This document shows positions 25,082 to 39,492 of a DNA stretch of 64,000 nucleotides, piece by piece. The notes beneath the pieces are model-generated. The model was not told where the DNA came from. It made no database searches and saw only the letters and a list, made by a program, of their open reading frames with translations. How positions within the stretch are numbered: position 1 is the stretch's first letter; each line of letters begins with the position of its first letter. The position numbers were made by a program, and so were the translations under genes. The DNA lies in the NCBI GenBank assembly GCA_036971615.1, contig JAYKKR010000009.1, positions 744,001 through 808,000 of the forward strand, written 5' to 3'. Origin of the DNA: Amyloporia xantha. Taxonomy: Eukaryota; Basidiomycota; Agaricomycetes; Polyporales; Adustoporiaceae.

Positions 25082-26084
25082 ATGTTCAAGCGAGTTGCAA
25101 AACGGCTCAGGAAACAAGAGGAGGAAGAGGAGCTTGGGCTCGATGCGGCTGCGAAGGAGATTTTAGGCCTGCACGACACAGACTCGGATGAATCTTCATC
25201 AAGCTCGGACGACTCAGATGAATCCGAGGACGAGGAGGGTCTAGAGGAAGATGTCATCGAAGAAGAGGGCAGTGCGAATGAAGAAGAGGTGGACGTAGAC
25301 GATTCAGATGCCGAGACAGAGAACTCGGGTTTGGAAGAGCCTCCAGTGACCATTGCCGAAGCTCTAAAGGACCCACTGTATATCGTGTCGCTAGAGCCCG
25401 CAGTAAAAGCATGCGTTGCTTGCCCGGGAAAGATACTCAAGAATCCAACAATGGAGGAAGTACACAGGTCTTCGAATGTGCGCACTACTCTCCCTCAATG
25501 TTTTCTGATACTAGACATCGACTTGTAATATAGGCACACGTCCGCCGATATAAACGGTTCAGGGAAATCGCAGGTGAAACAAGTCTTGACGCGAACGTGC
25601 TGGACATCGTGGAGCAGCTTGAGGAGTCAAGAGAGACCAAAGAGAATAAGCCAAAGGAGGTTTCAAAACGTGCTCAGAAGAGGGTACGTAGCATCGGAAT
25701 ATTAGTTCCAGCTCGGGCTCAGTTCTCCTACAGCAGAAGAAGCTCGCCGCCATCAAAGCCAAGCGGCAGAAAGAAAAAGAAATGAAGGCGAAAGGGATAG
25801 AACGCAAGAAGGCGAAAGCTGCAGCAAAGGCCGAGGGTGAAACAGAAGCCCAGTCACCAGCTACCAAGCGGAAGGAAAGCAGCCTGGGCGACGACCATGC
25901 AGACAAGATACCTGCCAAGACGCAGTTGAGAACCCTCAAAATATTGCGGCCATCGTCTACCGACAGTGGTTTGGATACGAAATCTCTGAAGCGCGACAGA
26001 CTCAAGAAAACAGGTAAATTGGACATGGAACCAGATAATAAGGGGAGTGGAGTGAAGAGGAAGCGCCAGAGGAAAGATGTCTGA
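25082..26084 (+). CDS. Acidic/lysine-rich protein of nucleolar type, unknown function
   Basis: Three exons (25082–25477, 25534–25683, 25734–26084) give 298 residues. The first third is an acidic Ser/Asp/Glu tract. The middle has a conserved-looking core: CVACPGKILKNP, followed across the first intron by SNAHVRRYKRF. The last third is strongly basic (KKAKAAAKAEG and similar). This acidic–core–basic layout is common in nucleolar ribosome-biogenesis factors, and conserved small fungal proteins with a CxxCPGK/LKN core exist, but I cannot name the orthologue with certainty. It is divergent from the RNase II gene, with about 270 bp between starts. Confidence 0.7.
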
Positions 26085-26186
26085 CCTGCCTTCATGACAC
26101 CTGAATTTTGCTCCGACGACGGAAAAGTCCAGCAAATAAATACCCAGAACAGAGTAAGTACAACACAATATTGCAGCCATTCACAG

Positions 26187-27959
26187 CTATCTCAAGCTCT
26201 GCAGCACACGGTCCGTCATCTCTATGACCTATTGTAGATATGATATGTCAAGAACCACCGGCACTTGATGTTCGATCGTGATACGTACCTGGTGTATGTC
26301 AGGTCTGTCTTGCGGATTGACCTTCAACATACTGTCGATGAGATTTTTGAGGCCCTGCGAATAAGCCGAGTTTGGATGCTTGTACTGTGCGCCCATAACT
26401 GCCATTGCTATTGACCCGCCCTGCTCGGTGGTCTGCATGTTCTCGAACGGCGAGTGCGAGTACGCGAGAGCGAAAAGCGTGCATCCAAGGGACTGAAACA
26501 TCCATGCTTCAATCATCCGTACAGAAGGCAGGATGCAGATGACGACATACCCAGATGTCCACTTTCTCATCCAGTGTAACGCCTGTCTTCACGTCGAAGA
26601 GCTCTGGCGCGCGGTATGCCATCGTACATTGCTCCGCTGCAATGTCCTATAAAGTAAGACATAAGGTTTGCCGACCACACCATAGCTATTCAAGGTACCT
26701 GCTGGAGTAAGGCTTGTGAACGATTGTCGATCATGATTCTAGCTTTGACTGTGCTCCCGAAATCCATCAGAATCGGTGATCTATCGTCTGCAATCATGAC
26801 ATTCCTAGCAGACGCGTAATCCCATCAGTATTTACCATCTACATGTGCAGTGTTTCCATCTTACCCGGGCTTCAGGTCACGATGGGCATATGGGACAAGC
26901 TCGGACTGTCCATCCTGTGAGCTCTGGCTGGCACCGTTCTGCTGTATCTTCGCCAGCTCCTCGTCCCCGTCAAATATCCGCTCGTTCGAGTCCATGGGCC
27001 GATGATTTGACATCAACGGGACCGCCGATCCATTCGCATCTCCGTGGTACCCTTCATCCTCCAAGGACGGCCGGCGCTGGTCCCTCTCAGCATTTGAAGA
27101 CCGGTTTTCGCGGGAGGGGAACGGTTGGGACTTGGACCCAAGAGGCGCGCGGTAATCATGCATGGCACGGACGGCTTCACAGGTGCCCTTGAATAGGCGG
27201 AGCATTTCCTGCTCGGAGAAGTGTGTACCGTTTATCGAGTTGGCGTTGATGGCGTCTTGGAGATTGCCTCTCTGAGGTCTGCGTTTAGTGCTTCGCTCAT
27301 GGGGGTTGGAAGAGGGAAGCACTGACCTTGTACAAGGGCAAGAACAGGTACACAACTTGGCCATCTCCGTTTGGATCTTGCACGACTGCTGAGTCCTGCC
27401 GTATGGGTTAGCTCCTCGTTAAACAATCTCATATGAACTGAATCAACGCACCAGAATACGAATAATGTTTGGATGCCTGTTCATTGCTGTGCTTAGAGTG
27501 ACAGCATGTGCGCGATAAGTTGGACTTACTTGAATCTGCGGTATGCCTCGACCTCACGCATAGCCTGCCTGACGTCCTCAGACCCACCCGGACACCGTAT
27601 CTTCTTCAGCGCAAATTGTCTCTAGATAATGCATAGTCAAAATGCCGAGTTATTGAGCACCCTTCAGTATTCTCAGGACGTACCCCGCTGTGCTCATCTT
27701 CGGCTAGGTATACGAACGAGAAGCCTCCCTCCCCTAGGACCCTGATGATTTTGACTGCATTTGAGAAGAGGCACTCGTCACGACTGGGCAATCACCAGAT
27801 GTACGGCAGTCAAGAGAACACAGACTAACATGTACGGCCGTTGATCTTGACCTTCGCTGACTGCTGGCATATGCACGAGGAGAGCGCCCAAAATGCATCC
27901 TTGATCTGGAACTTGAGACTGTCGAGTGTACTGTGTAGTTGGGGGTGCACGACGGACAT
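26187..27959 (-). CDS. Ser/Thr kinase of the NAK family (STK16/Env7-like)
   Basis: Ten exons on the minus strand: 27959–27830, 27754–27684, 27621–27530, 27476–27452, 27395–27327, 27271–26865, 26804–26699, 26646–26551, 26492–26289 and 26228–26187, for 413 residues. Exon 4 is only 25 nt. Motifs: Gly loop GEGGFSFVYL (residues 51–60), ATP lysine FALKK (Lys73), catalytic HRDLKPGN (Asp261) and MDFGS (Asp279). An N-terminal CIC pair may be palmitoylated, as in Env7 and STK16, which act at vacuole or Golgi membranes. About 95 residues rich in Ser, Asp and Asn are inserted just before the catalytic loop; family members usually have a much shorter link there. Kinase activity is expected. Confidence 0.88.
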
Positions 27960-28960
27960 AATTAAATAAAGCAGTAGGTGTAGTAAGTAAAGCGTTGAAA
28001 GCAAGATGCGAAATGTCTCAGCACTGCGCAGTTTGGCCGCGAACAGCTATGTAGACATCAGATCCAATCGGGCCGATCCGACCACTGACTGGCAGACTGG
28101 CAGTTCTTCAACAAACACTGTACAGTACAAATATACTATCAGTGGACCTGGGTTTATAACGGTTTTCGGTATTCATGCTATAGCTACACATCCGCTCCAC
28201 ATACGCATATGAAATTTATACGAGTCGATGCATCTCCTTCTGCTCTAGAAACCTAGCTAACAATGATAGCAGCTGGCATCGTTGTTCTGTTCTCGGATGT
28301 CTTCCGGTGCGACATGTAGGCAAAAATACCAGTGTTTATAATTTGGGTCACATTTGTCACGACGGCAGGGGCACAACTCCGGTCGGCATGCACTGCAGTG
28401 ATTGTGGCGTGTCCCTGCGAGGTTTACGGCGGAGATCTAAACCATCACGCGCATGTATCCAGTTGTAACGCTCCATGAGCGAGGGCATCAATGACAACAA
28501 ATGCGAACACAAGGAAACAGAAAAAGTACATGGGCTTGGCTGTATATTGCATATGAAGACCATACAAAACTTCCAGATTTTTTGGCTAACAGGATCTAGC
28601 TCGATACGGCGATCTATGCTCGAAATGGGAGCTTCGAGGTGTAAATCGCACCTTGCGATGTGTCTCATTTACAGTCCACGCACAATTTCGTGATTCTGAG
28701 TAGGCAGTCTTCTTTGAAATAGTCAAAAGTATTTGTAAACCAGGTTTCATGTTTTTTGAGTGGTTGTAGATGGAGCTAGACTGAATTTATAAACACTGTC
28801 TCAATTATAAACCCAGGGGCACTTATAGTAAGCGGGATCAAAGTGGTTCAAGTTGGTGGTACAAGGAGGACACATCGATAACAATATCAGAATGCAACAG
28901 AGCGAGGCTAGACGGCGATTATATGCAGTAGAATAAGAAAGTCACAATAAATATACGTAC
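27960..28960. other. Intergenic, no gene seen
   Basis: About 1 kb between the start of the NAK kinase and the 3' end of the next minus-strand gene. Open frames up to 103 codons on both strands lack domains, and no RNA gene was recognised. Confidence 0.5.
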
Positions 28961-31447
28961 TCAGTCCTCAAAACCCATTTCCGCGTCTCTCTTCGCCCTC
29001 CGCAACGCCGCCCGTTCATCTTCAGGAAGACAGAACCACCCGTCAATACTCTCCTCTAGTTCCAGCTCCCATTTCTCCTCCAGCTCGAGCTGCTTCTTGC
29101 TCTTCTTAGGTGGAGGCGGGCGAGGGGGTGGAGGGGGAGGTGTGCGCCGATTCGGGTGCAGAGGAGCTATACGCTTTAGGACGCTCTTTGATGATTTCGA
29201 GTAAGGCGAATAGGTAGGACGGGGAGAAGCAAATGGTGTTCCAGGGAGAGAGTTCACTTTCCGGATGAGCTCGGACATAGGTGTTGACTTCCCGGATGCG
29301 ATGGAGTAGGCACGATTAGAGTTTGAGAATTTGGATGCTGAGGCAGGAAGTGGCGGCTTGAATGCAGAGGAGCTTGAGCGATTCCGCAGCGGAGTCTGCA
29401 TGTTTTCCTGGAAAATGCAGGGATAAGTTTAGAACAGAGCCACATTAATATGTGCTTACCTTAGCACTGCTCGAAGGAATGTCCACATCCTCCTGCATCT
29501 CTGTGTGCTGCTCAAGAGCCGCAGGCGCTGACTTCTTGGGTCCTCTTCCAGTTCTCGCCTTCTTAGGAGGGGAACCGGAGGACTCTCCAGCCGCGCCACC
29601 TACCTCCTCCTCGTCGGAAATGACGACTGCCCGTTTCTTCCCTTTGTTCTTGGTTGGTGGAGGAGAAGCGCTCACACGACCAACTTCTTCTCCTGCGACG
29701 TTACTTTTCTCTAGAGACCTCCCAGAAAGGTCATGGCCACTTGAAGTAGTTTCTTTGTTCGCACGTTTATCTGGTGCACCAAGAAACAACTCGTCATCAT
29801 CATTGGTAGTTGACGGTCCCTCTGCCGAGTGTGCAGAGCGGAAGGGAACCCTGTCCGGCGGAGGCATGAGAGTATTATCTGGTTCATCATCCGAGTCCTC
29901 GACGAGCTCCTTGCTGGTCGGAGGCTTCGAGCCTTTACTGGCAGCCTTCCCCTTCGTATTCTTGACCGCCTTCGGTTGATCGATCACCACCGACATCTTC
30001 TGAGTGACCTTCCTCTTCTTCGGAGCTGCCTTCGGTTTGGCTTTCGACGGTTTGTCATTCGTCCATTCGTCTTCCTCGTCGTCGCTGCCCCCTTTCTTCT
30101 TGCTCGGTTTGCGGGACGTCTTCGGCGCATCATCTCCGTCCCACTCCTCATCGTCATCATCTCCGCTCTTCTTTCGCGGCTTGGCCTTGGGTCTCGCCTT
30201 GGGTTTCGGCGCAAGCTCCTCTGTCCAGTCTTCCCCATCATCATCATCATCATCATCCACCGCTTTCTTCTTTCCCTTTCCTTTGACCGGGCTTGCCCTC
30301 AATTTACCGATAACCGACTTGTTTTTGGACGGCGAATCCTCAACCAGGGTGTCAGATCCCGGCACGGATGAAGACGACGAGGACGCAAAGAACAAGGATG
30401 GCAGAGGCGGTACCGTAATCCCTTCAGTCCGCTCCAGTGCATCCACATCGACACCGCCCTCACCCGGCACAGCCGGTGTGGTCCTCTTGCGCTTTCGCAT
30501 GACAACAGGCGACGATGGGGTCATCGGTGAGACGGCGCCGTCAGTCGCACCGACCGCATCTAACGGAGTCGACTTAGGACCAGAGGCTGTCGAGGGCGGG
30601 TCAGATGGGGGGAGTTGTGAGCTCGGATTCATCGGGAAGTCAGAACTAGGGACCGGGATCGACATAGGATCTGAGAAGTCGATGGGTGGATGGGTCGTCT
30701 TAGATCGCTCTTTTGCCAAAGGTGCTTTCTCCTGCTGAATGGTCTGCGGTTTGTGCTTAGCGGCTCTGACTGGCGGGCGGAGATCTATCTCAGAGTCGGA
30801 AGATGGGATGCTGATCACGTCTTCCACAGGCGTATATGCGGACGACTTTGCTTTCGCATTGCTGGTACGGGAGCGGAGCTTTATTCGCTCTGAGATGCTG
30901 GTTGGCAGCAGCGAGAGGGGGTCGACATCATCAATGATGGAGTTACTTCCCGCTGTAGTCGCACTGCTTCCAGATGTGGAAGCAGTCGGTTGCGCGGCGC
31001 CAGTGGCCGCCTTCTCGGAAGCCGAGCCATTTGCGGGAGAATCCTTCGCGGTCGCGCCTTTGTATGCAGGCCTCGGACGTGGGCGAGAGATTGCGGCTGC
31101 TGGCTTCGATGATGATGACGCGGATGAAATGGAAGATATGGCACCAACGGTGTTGTTGGTGAAGGAGGAGATGTCCGTGGTCGACTTGGCCTCGGCAGCT
31201 TTTCCCGTAAAATCGGAGGTTCGTATTGAGGAAGCTACAAGAGGAGATTCAAAAAGTCAGAACTCATCAGGAATGTGTGACCTTAAAGCTGTTCGTGCTT
31301 TTGTGCCTTACCTGTGGCGTCGCTTTGATTATTACTGGGAGGCAAAGACAGGACGCTGTCTACTATGTTCTTCGGCGACTCCAGGAGCATGAGATCTTCG
31401 TCTTCGCTGTCTTGAACAACTTCATAATTAATAGGAGTACGACTCAT
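28961..31447 (-). CDS. Large low-complexity nuclear protein, unknown function
   Basis: Three exons (31447–31312, 31234–29460, 29407–28961) give 785 residues. The start MSRTPINYEVVQDSEDED is followed by Ser/Ala-rich sequence, several acidic patches (runs of Asp and Glu with SDEEE and SSDSE motifs) and many Lys/Pro-rich stretches such as KAKPKAAPKKRKV that look like nuclear localisation signals. The C-terminus has a polyproline run and a charged helix ending MGFED. SxE/D motifs of the SSDSEID kind often mediate binding to chromatin factors or SUMO. No enzymatic domain is visible and I do not recognise a family. The antisense strand is open for long stretches only because of the biased composition. 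Confidence 0.75.
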
Positions 31448-32495
31448 CGAGAAAGGGCCTAGTAAAGAGGGGGCACACAGAGGTGACTGGGGTATAACGT
31501 AGTGGTCGGTGCGCAAAAACGTGCCAGTGGTGGACGCGTTTACTGTGTACACGTGACCGTGGATTGTCACATTTCCCACGACTCCGAGTCTGCGTCGGTC
31601 CTCAAATTCAAAACCATCACTCCTGCAAGGCTGCACCTAGTCTTTGCATATCGAGCTCCTCCGTCTTTACGTGCTCCTTTTGCGGGCAAGGTTTAACAAT
31701 GCAGCGCTCAGTGTCGCAGTCTGACTTGTTGAATGTCGAAAAAGATGCGCATCAATGACATGGGTTTCGTCTGGCGGTGAGGTGTCGATCGAATACACGC
31801 CTCCGGAGAGGTTTAGGCTGTGGTCGTCGGTCGAGACATAAGTAATACTTACCCATGGCCATCTACTCTAATGACTTTTATGATCCTGGTGCAAATTTCC
31901 ACCGATCTCCTGGTCTCTGCGTGGCAGCAACCGCATCCTAGTGGCCGTGGATTACGCGCGATCAACGGGTAGTTGATAAATTGGCAACTATTACGTGGGG
32001 ACACTCGACGGGTAGGTAACGTTCCCCTGAGTTTGGAACTAGCAGGGTAAGCACGATCTGTCATAGACGCTTTTCGGGGTTTCAAGGTTGGTATGTGAAG
32101 ATCCTTACTCGCTCATGTCGCTTGTTAATGATCCTGATGGAAACCTCAGTTGAATTGTCGCGATTAGTAGCAGTGGCATATTGGCATAGTCAAGTACGAA
32201 GCTTCTAGGTTGCCGCGCTATCGGAAGCCCTACAGTCGTGGAGTTTCCGGCCCTGGCTTGCCAAAGAAGTTTAGATTCAGGTGCTAGACTTATCTGGCTG
32301 TCATTACGGCCGAAATGACCCTCAAGTTGGACCCACTAGCTTCGACATCATGTTTCGGGGTCGCAATAACTGTATGATCGTTCCTCGGCCATGTACGGCA
32401 AGATGAATTAATCCCAAGCTGCTGTATTTGTGATAGCCAAACCTCGTTTGATATAAATACTCACGTCCATGATGATTTTCGCCATCACACTAAAC
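31448..32495. other. Intergenic between divergent genes
   Basis: About 1.05 kb serving as upstream region for the nuclear protein (minus) and ALDH 1 (plus). A TATAAATAC stretch at 32452–32460, about 35 bp before the proposed ALDH start, is a plausible TATA box. No gene was seen. Confidence 0.5.
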
Positions 32496-34352
<1,857 letters not shown>

Positions 34353-34574
34353 CGTTACGGCTAGAAAAGGTAGAGCACGATTCGGAGATTGATATGATCT
34401 GCACTTCTATTATACACATGCATCGCTGTCAAGCACAGATTTACACGCGAATATTTAGATGAAATGAGAGCATGTGAGACAAGATGTCTTGCCTTCGCGA
34501 TCGTCTTCGTGCACGGGGACCAGAGGCGCTTGAAACCTCCACAATTGTCCCACGGACTCTTCGCACTCACAGTC

Positions 34575-35504
34575 ATGTCGCCCCCCTTCACACAACCGCA
34601 CGTTGAAGCCTCGGCCAAACGAATTCGCGTTCTCTTTGCTGGACAATACATTGTCGATACCAAACGAGCCAGACTCGTGTGAGTATGGGTTGTGCGGGCA
34701 GAATTATTGGAAGAACATATGCATATTCCTGTTTAGGTGGCTGCACCCATACTACCCAACGTACTTCTTCGACGCGGAGGACGTTCCGGAAAAGTATCTT
34801 GTGGCATCGGCCAAGTCGTCAGATTCTCAGAAGTATGATATAGTCGTAGGTGCACGGAAGGCGGAGGCTGCCGCTACGAAACACCTCGTAGGTGATCTAC
34901 AAGGCTTGATCACAATCACATTTGGTGCAATGGACGCATGGTTCGAGGAAGACGAACAAGTCTTCGTACATCCGAAGGACCCTTACAAGGTCAGATTTTC
35001 TATAGCATGTTGCATGAGTAACGTTCACCGGTCATTGGCCTTGCAGCGAGTTGACGTCCTTCAATCATCTCGTCACGTTCGAGTTGAGGTGAATGGCGTT
35101 GAAGTAGCCTAATACAACGAAGCCTCGTCTGCTCTTCGAGACCCTCCTCCCTGTTAGAACCTACATCCCCAAGACGAATTGCAGGATGGATCTTCTCAGT
35201 CCGTCGGACTTAACTACGGAGTGTCCATACAAGGTTAGCATTCGTGCTTCGATCCTTGTGCAGATGTCGCCCTTGTGCAGATGTCGAATTCGGAGGCCGA
35301 CCATTAATGCCCTGTCAACAGGGAGTTGCCAACTACTACCATGTCACCGTTTCTAGTGGTGAGACTGTCGAAAATATAGTATGGTGGTATCGTGTTCCTC
35401 TTCCGGATTGTGTTGATATCAAGGGCTATGTCGCCTTCTATGATGAGAAGGTCGATGTTTGGGTTGATGGAGTGTTACAGAAGCGTCCTGCTCCTAGGGT
35501 TTGA
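34575..35504 (+). CDS. Tandem DUF427 protein, frameshifted
   Basis: Exons 34575–34678, 34737–34989, 35047–35233 and 35322–35504. The product would carry two DUF427-like halves. The second is clearest: VRVEVNGVEVA, LLFETLLPVRTYIPK, DLTTECPYKGVANYY, and a C-terminal VAFYDEKVDVWVDG. DUF427 is a small beta-barrel family of unknown function. Exon 3 is one base too long to stay in frame. A stop at 35110–35112 follows VEVA, and the domain continues in the next frame (NTTKPRLLFET). A sequencing error or a real inactivating insertion would both explain this; a 19-nt intron would also restore frame but is too short. The gene lies between two aldehyde dehydrogenase paralogues on the same strand. Confidence 0.75.
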
Positions 35505-36431
35505 TAGGTACCCACCATTCATGAGCAAACTGAAGTAATGAGCGTGTACAATATAGTCTGAGCAGTCCAATCGCATTCTACAGTCTACAGACGAGAAATT
35601 ATCATGGCTCTATGACATCTTCACTAGTTACACACACGGCTTGTATTACCGTCCTCCATCCCGTTGCAAGGTAACAAATCAGAGTCTGTCTGTGAGACAC
35701 GAAGTCATGTAGGGATGACGAATTGACGTTATCACACGGACAGACAAATGCCGTCGTGATCACGAACTTAGGTAGTGGGAAGTTGACAACTGTACAGTGA
35801 GCGCGCGACCCTGTGGATCTGTAGACTTTGGAGCATTGAACTCTGGAGACTAGAATATCATAAAGCCGCTATACGTGAGAACGGATCACCATGGAGGTTG
35901 ATCAATCGTGACATCGATAGGGTAAGCGGAAATCTCCAGAATTCTCCTTACCTTGTATCATGAATACAGTTCACGCTTACTACTTACAGAAAACTATTGG
36001 CTTACGCATGTGCGGTCTTGTAAGCCCCAGGATCGACCTCGGCCATGCAAGCCGAGCGCCCATTCACATAGTTCCATAACTTGAGTCTTGATAGCAGCTT
36101 GAAAGGTCTATACATACATAGTCCGGAAATCAGATTCCTGAAGGCGCCATTCCAATCCCAGAAGTTGATATCTGATGTCTCAAAGAAGATCACAAGTTTC
36201 GTAACAAGGTTTCTAAAGCAGGTGCCGCAATAAGAATCAGCTGTCGTCACGAACGCATCTGAGGCCGCTTACCGCTCGGGCGTAATTGTAGCACGACAAT
36301 CCAGCGCCATATCAGTCAGACGTATACATGACCATGCGTAGAACGACAGAAGCAGTCAGCAAGGCTCGGCCCCGCGGGGCTAACTCCCATATAAATCGCA
36401 TCGCATACTAGTCTGTACATCACACCCAGCC
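35505..36431. other. Intergenic upstream of ALDH 2
   Basis: About 930 bp. A 82-codon open frame on the minus strand (36002–36250) has no family features. A TATAAAT stretch near 36391, about 40 bp before the ALDH start, is a likely TATA box. Confidence 0.5.
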
Positions 36432-38278
36432 ATGAGCATTCCATTCGTCCCCCTCTACATCAACGGCTCCGAGTCCGCGGCAAGTTCGGGGGCAACTTTC
36501 GAGGTGCACAACCCCCACTCTGGGGATGTTGTCACCCATGTGTCGTCCGCGTCCAGCGAGGACAGCAGGAAGGCTGTAGAAGCGGCCGCCATCGCATTTC
36601 GCGACTGGGAGAATTCGCCTCTGCCTGTGAGGCGTCAGTATTTCCTGAAGGCCGCCGAACTCCTGGGGACTCCCAAGTATCAGGCGAAGGCCGCTGCGGC
36701 CATAAAGGAAGAGACGAGCGCCACCGACTATCTCGTTGGATTCAACTTATACGTATCCACGGCGTTGTTATACCATCTAGCGACCGTCACCACGGAGTTG
36801 ACGGGGGAGACGTTCGAATCGACAGCAGGTGGACAAGTTATCGCACAGCGGAGGGCGCAAGGTGTCATGTAACCAAAATTTCCGCCCTATTTGCTTGCAA
36901 ATAGCTAATGGCATGCCAATTCCAGATTAGCAATTCCGTCCTGGAACTTACCGCTTGTACTGGCTTTCAGAGCCGTTGGCTACCCCATTATCTGTGGGAA
37001 CACTGTGGTCCTCAAATCTCCCGAAGTGAGTCCCCGCTGTATCCACATCATTGCAGAAGTCTTCGAAGAGGTATGCTTTAATGACCATGTTGGATGAGAT
37101 CTGGAATAAGACCCACAATTCGCAGGCCGGCCTCCCGAAAGGTGTTCTCAACGTTATACACACGTCACGAGACGACGCGCCGGCAAGAATCGCAGAGATC
37201 ATCGCGCATCCTGCCGTCAAGAAAATCAACGTCAGTCTGAGCTGAAACTCGTCGACATGGGAATGCTGCTCACGAGTGCTATCAGTTCACGGGCAGTGAT
37301 CGCGTGGGGAAACTTCTCGCTGCAGAAGCAGCGAAATATTTGAAACCTTGCGTCTTCGAACTTGGTAGCAAGGCACCGGCGATTGTAGGTGCCATCTCCC
37401 TGCACGGACATTCGCATGGTTGAGTCTGACTTCTCCAGGTCCTCGCGGACGCTGACGTAGCGCGGGCAGCCAAAGCGATCACGTCCTCCGCTCTGCTGTT
37501 CTCCGGCCAGACTTGTATGGCCACGGAGCGCGTCATAGTTCAACGGGCGGTCGCAGCTGATCTCACCAAGGCCCTCGTCGAAGAGTTCAGCAAAATCAAG
37601 TCTGGGGGCCCAGAAGAACCGCTAGGCGCCCTATTCACAGAAGGCTCCGCTGAAAATATCGTCTCGATGATACGCGAGGCACAAGCAGATGGTGCAAGGA
37701 TCCTAGTTGGCGACGGATCCAGAAATGGATCGGTCGTTCAACCGCACATCGTGACTGGGGTGAAGCCAGGCACGAAGCTGTGGGAAAGGGAGTCTTTCGG
37801 ACCAGGTAACCACGATTGTTACATCGATTGTCATCCAATGATCCTGATCTAGTCTCGTACAGTGATCGTCCTGTCCGAAGTGGACACCGTCGACGACGCA
37901 GTTGAGCTGGCAAACGCATCAGAGTATTCACTCACGTCAAGTCTCTGGACCAAGGACGTGCACGCTGCCGTCGAAGTTTCCAGACGTGTTCGTGCAGGTT
38001 CGTAACGCCCATCATTCGGCCGAAATCACGGAGCTCACATTAGAACGCGTATTCAGGCAGTGTGAATGTGAACGGGCCGACAGTCCATCTAGAGGCCGCG
38101 AGGGATCACTCTGGTTTGGGGTGAGTGGATCGCGACCACCTGGTATACCATGGATGTCCTCATGCCTCGTATAAATAGCGGCGCATCTGGTTACGGACGT
38201 TTCAGCGTGGACGACTTCACCGACGTGAGGATGATCATCATCCATCCATCCAACCCAGGGCCATACCCTCTCGTATAA
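36432..38278 (+). CDS. Aldehyde dehydrogenase, paralogue 2
   Basis: Eight exons (36432–36868, 36926–37070, 37126–37230, 37286–37384, 37439–37805, 37863–37997, 38057–38120, 38179–38278), 483 residues. Internal exons match paralogue 1 exactly in length (145, 105, 99, 367, 135, 64), so the two arose by duplication. Catalytic Cys288 sits in FSGQTCMATERVIV. The catalytic-Glu loop reads FELGSKAP, with Ser where most family members have the second Gly. All introns have GT donors, including the one that is GC in paralogue 1. Substrate is unknown; aromatic aldehydes are a guess from family resemblance. Confidence 0.9.
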
Positions 38279-38496
38279 GCACCGGCTACACGTAGAAGAG
38301 CGAAGCATATCCGCGTTGGACATAGACGCCGCCAAAGCCTGTCAGATTACATTCCTGTATTCTTTCGTGTGTATTACGTAGAACATAGGAAGCGAATCAA
38401 GCCAGACGCACCAGATCAATGGTGCGTGACCACAATGCACCACATGGGTACCACTCTTCCACACATGGTGAAAGGTCAAAAATACAATCCTCCTCG

Positions 38497-39282
38497 CTAG
38501 TCTCGGCCTGAAATGTCGGTGGACAGTCGTGAGATCTCAGAGAACGCTGCTCTGAGCAGGTCCAAGTCCGCATCCAGATTTTCGGCACGCGATTTCATCT
38601 TTGACATGGAAGTTTGAGTATTAGCCAGTTGGAAGTAGGACATTGACAGCGTACAGCAGCGATTGTGTCACTTGCGGCGATAAGTTCATGATGGTGATTG
38701 TAGACCAGCGACTGGCGCTCGCTATCCAGCTGTCTGATTTCTGAACCACCGGTGAAGTTAGAAGGCGTGATCTGGGAAGGCATAATCTTCCACTCACCCG
38801 TCAGGAGCTCATTCTCCCGCTTCAGCAATGTTGGCAGCGAAGACGTGGTGATCAGCTGCTCGTAATACGCCTTGGCATCAAAAGCGTTAGAGTCTGAAAC
38901 ACAACGAGAAAGTACCCTCAATGATCTATCATCCATGCACTATCTCACGACGAGCTTCCCTCGAGCGCTCACCTAAGTCCATAGGATCCGCTGGCTTCCC
39001 TGAAGGCGGAGGTGGACCGACGCCCAAACCGTAGTGTTTCCGCAGGAGGTCCCGCGCACGGGTCTTTGGCCGCTCTCCAGGAGGTGGTGTTGACGGTAGG
39101 GAACCTCCTTGTACGAGCAGGCTCGGGTTGGACGTCCTCCGCATAGCGATTGTGCTTGGAGGTGTGGTGCTGGTCCGCATTGCAATGGGCGAGGTCGCGC
39201 GAAGAGGTGACGGGGGCGGTCTCGGAATCGGCGTCAGAGACCGTGAAGGAGGCTGCGGTGGACTCGACGCTGAAACAGACAT
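38497..39282 (-). CDS. VPS51: GARP-complex subunit VPS51
   Basis: VPS51 helps tether endosome-derived vesicles at the trans-Golgi as part of the GARP/EARP complex. Four exons (39282–38973, 38893–38798, 38740–38655, 38598–38497) give 197 residues. A Pro/Ser-rich N-terminus is followed by the conserved block from DLLRKHYGL through DPMDLDSNAFDAKAYYEQL, then SLPTLLKRENELL and IRQLDSERQSLVYNHHHEL, ending with ASDTIAAMKSRAENL. The short size is like yeast Vps51 (164 residues) rather than the long animal protein. Confidence 0.88.
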
Positions 39283-39492
39283 CTTTCAGAGAAAGTCTTT
39301 GGGCGGCCTTGCTAGTAGTACCTGCGCACTTTGGCCGCTTACAGTCAAGTTCCACGGCACAACGCGACCCACGTGACTCTGACGAGAACTTATATTCGGT
39401 GTCTTCCGCTCTCTTCCGCCTTGCCAACTTCAAGGCGCCTTCGGAAGCCATATACTGTATGCACGCAGCTTTTCGCAGCTTTTCATCGAAAA

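Noticed and set aside
30004..30738. A 244-codon plus-strand open frame opposite the nuclear protein
   Set aside because: It exists only because the Lys/Asp-rich coding strand is low complexity. It has no introns or motifs and reads as the complement of acidic repeats.
35107..35125. A 19-nt intron (GTAGCC…GAAG) that would repair the DUF427 frame
   Set aside because: Far below any workable intron length, and its removal deletes conserved residues of the domain.
35250..35290. Direct repeat of CTTGTGCAGATGTCG in the third DUF427 intron
   Set aside because: Only two 17-bp units within an intron; a simple local duplication with no sign of a functional array or CRISPR.
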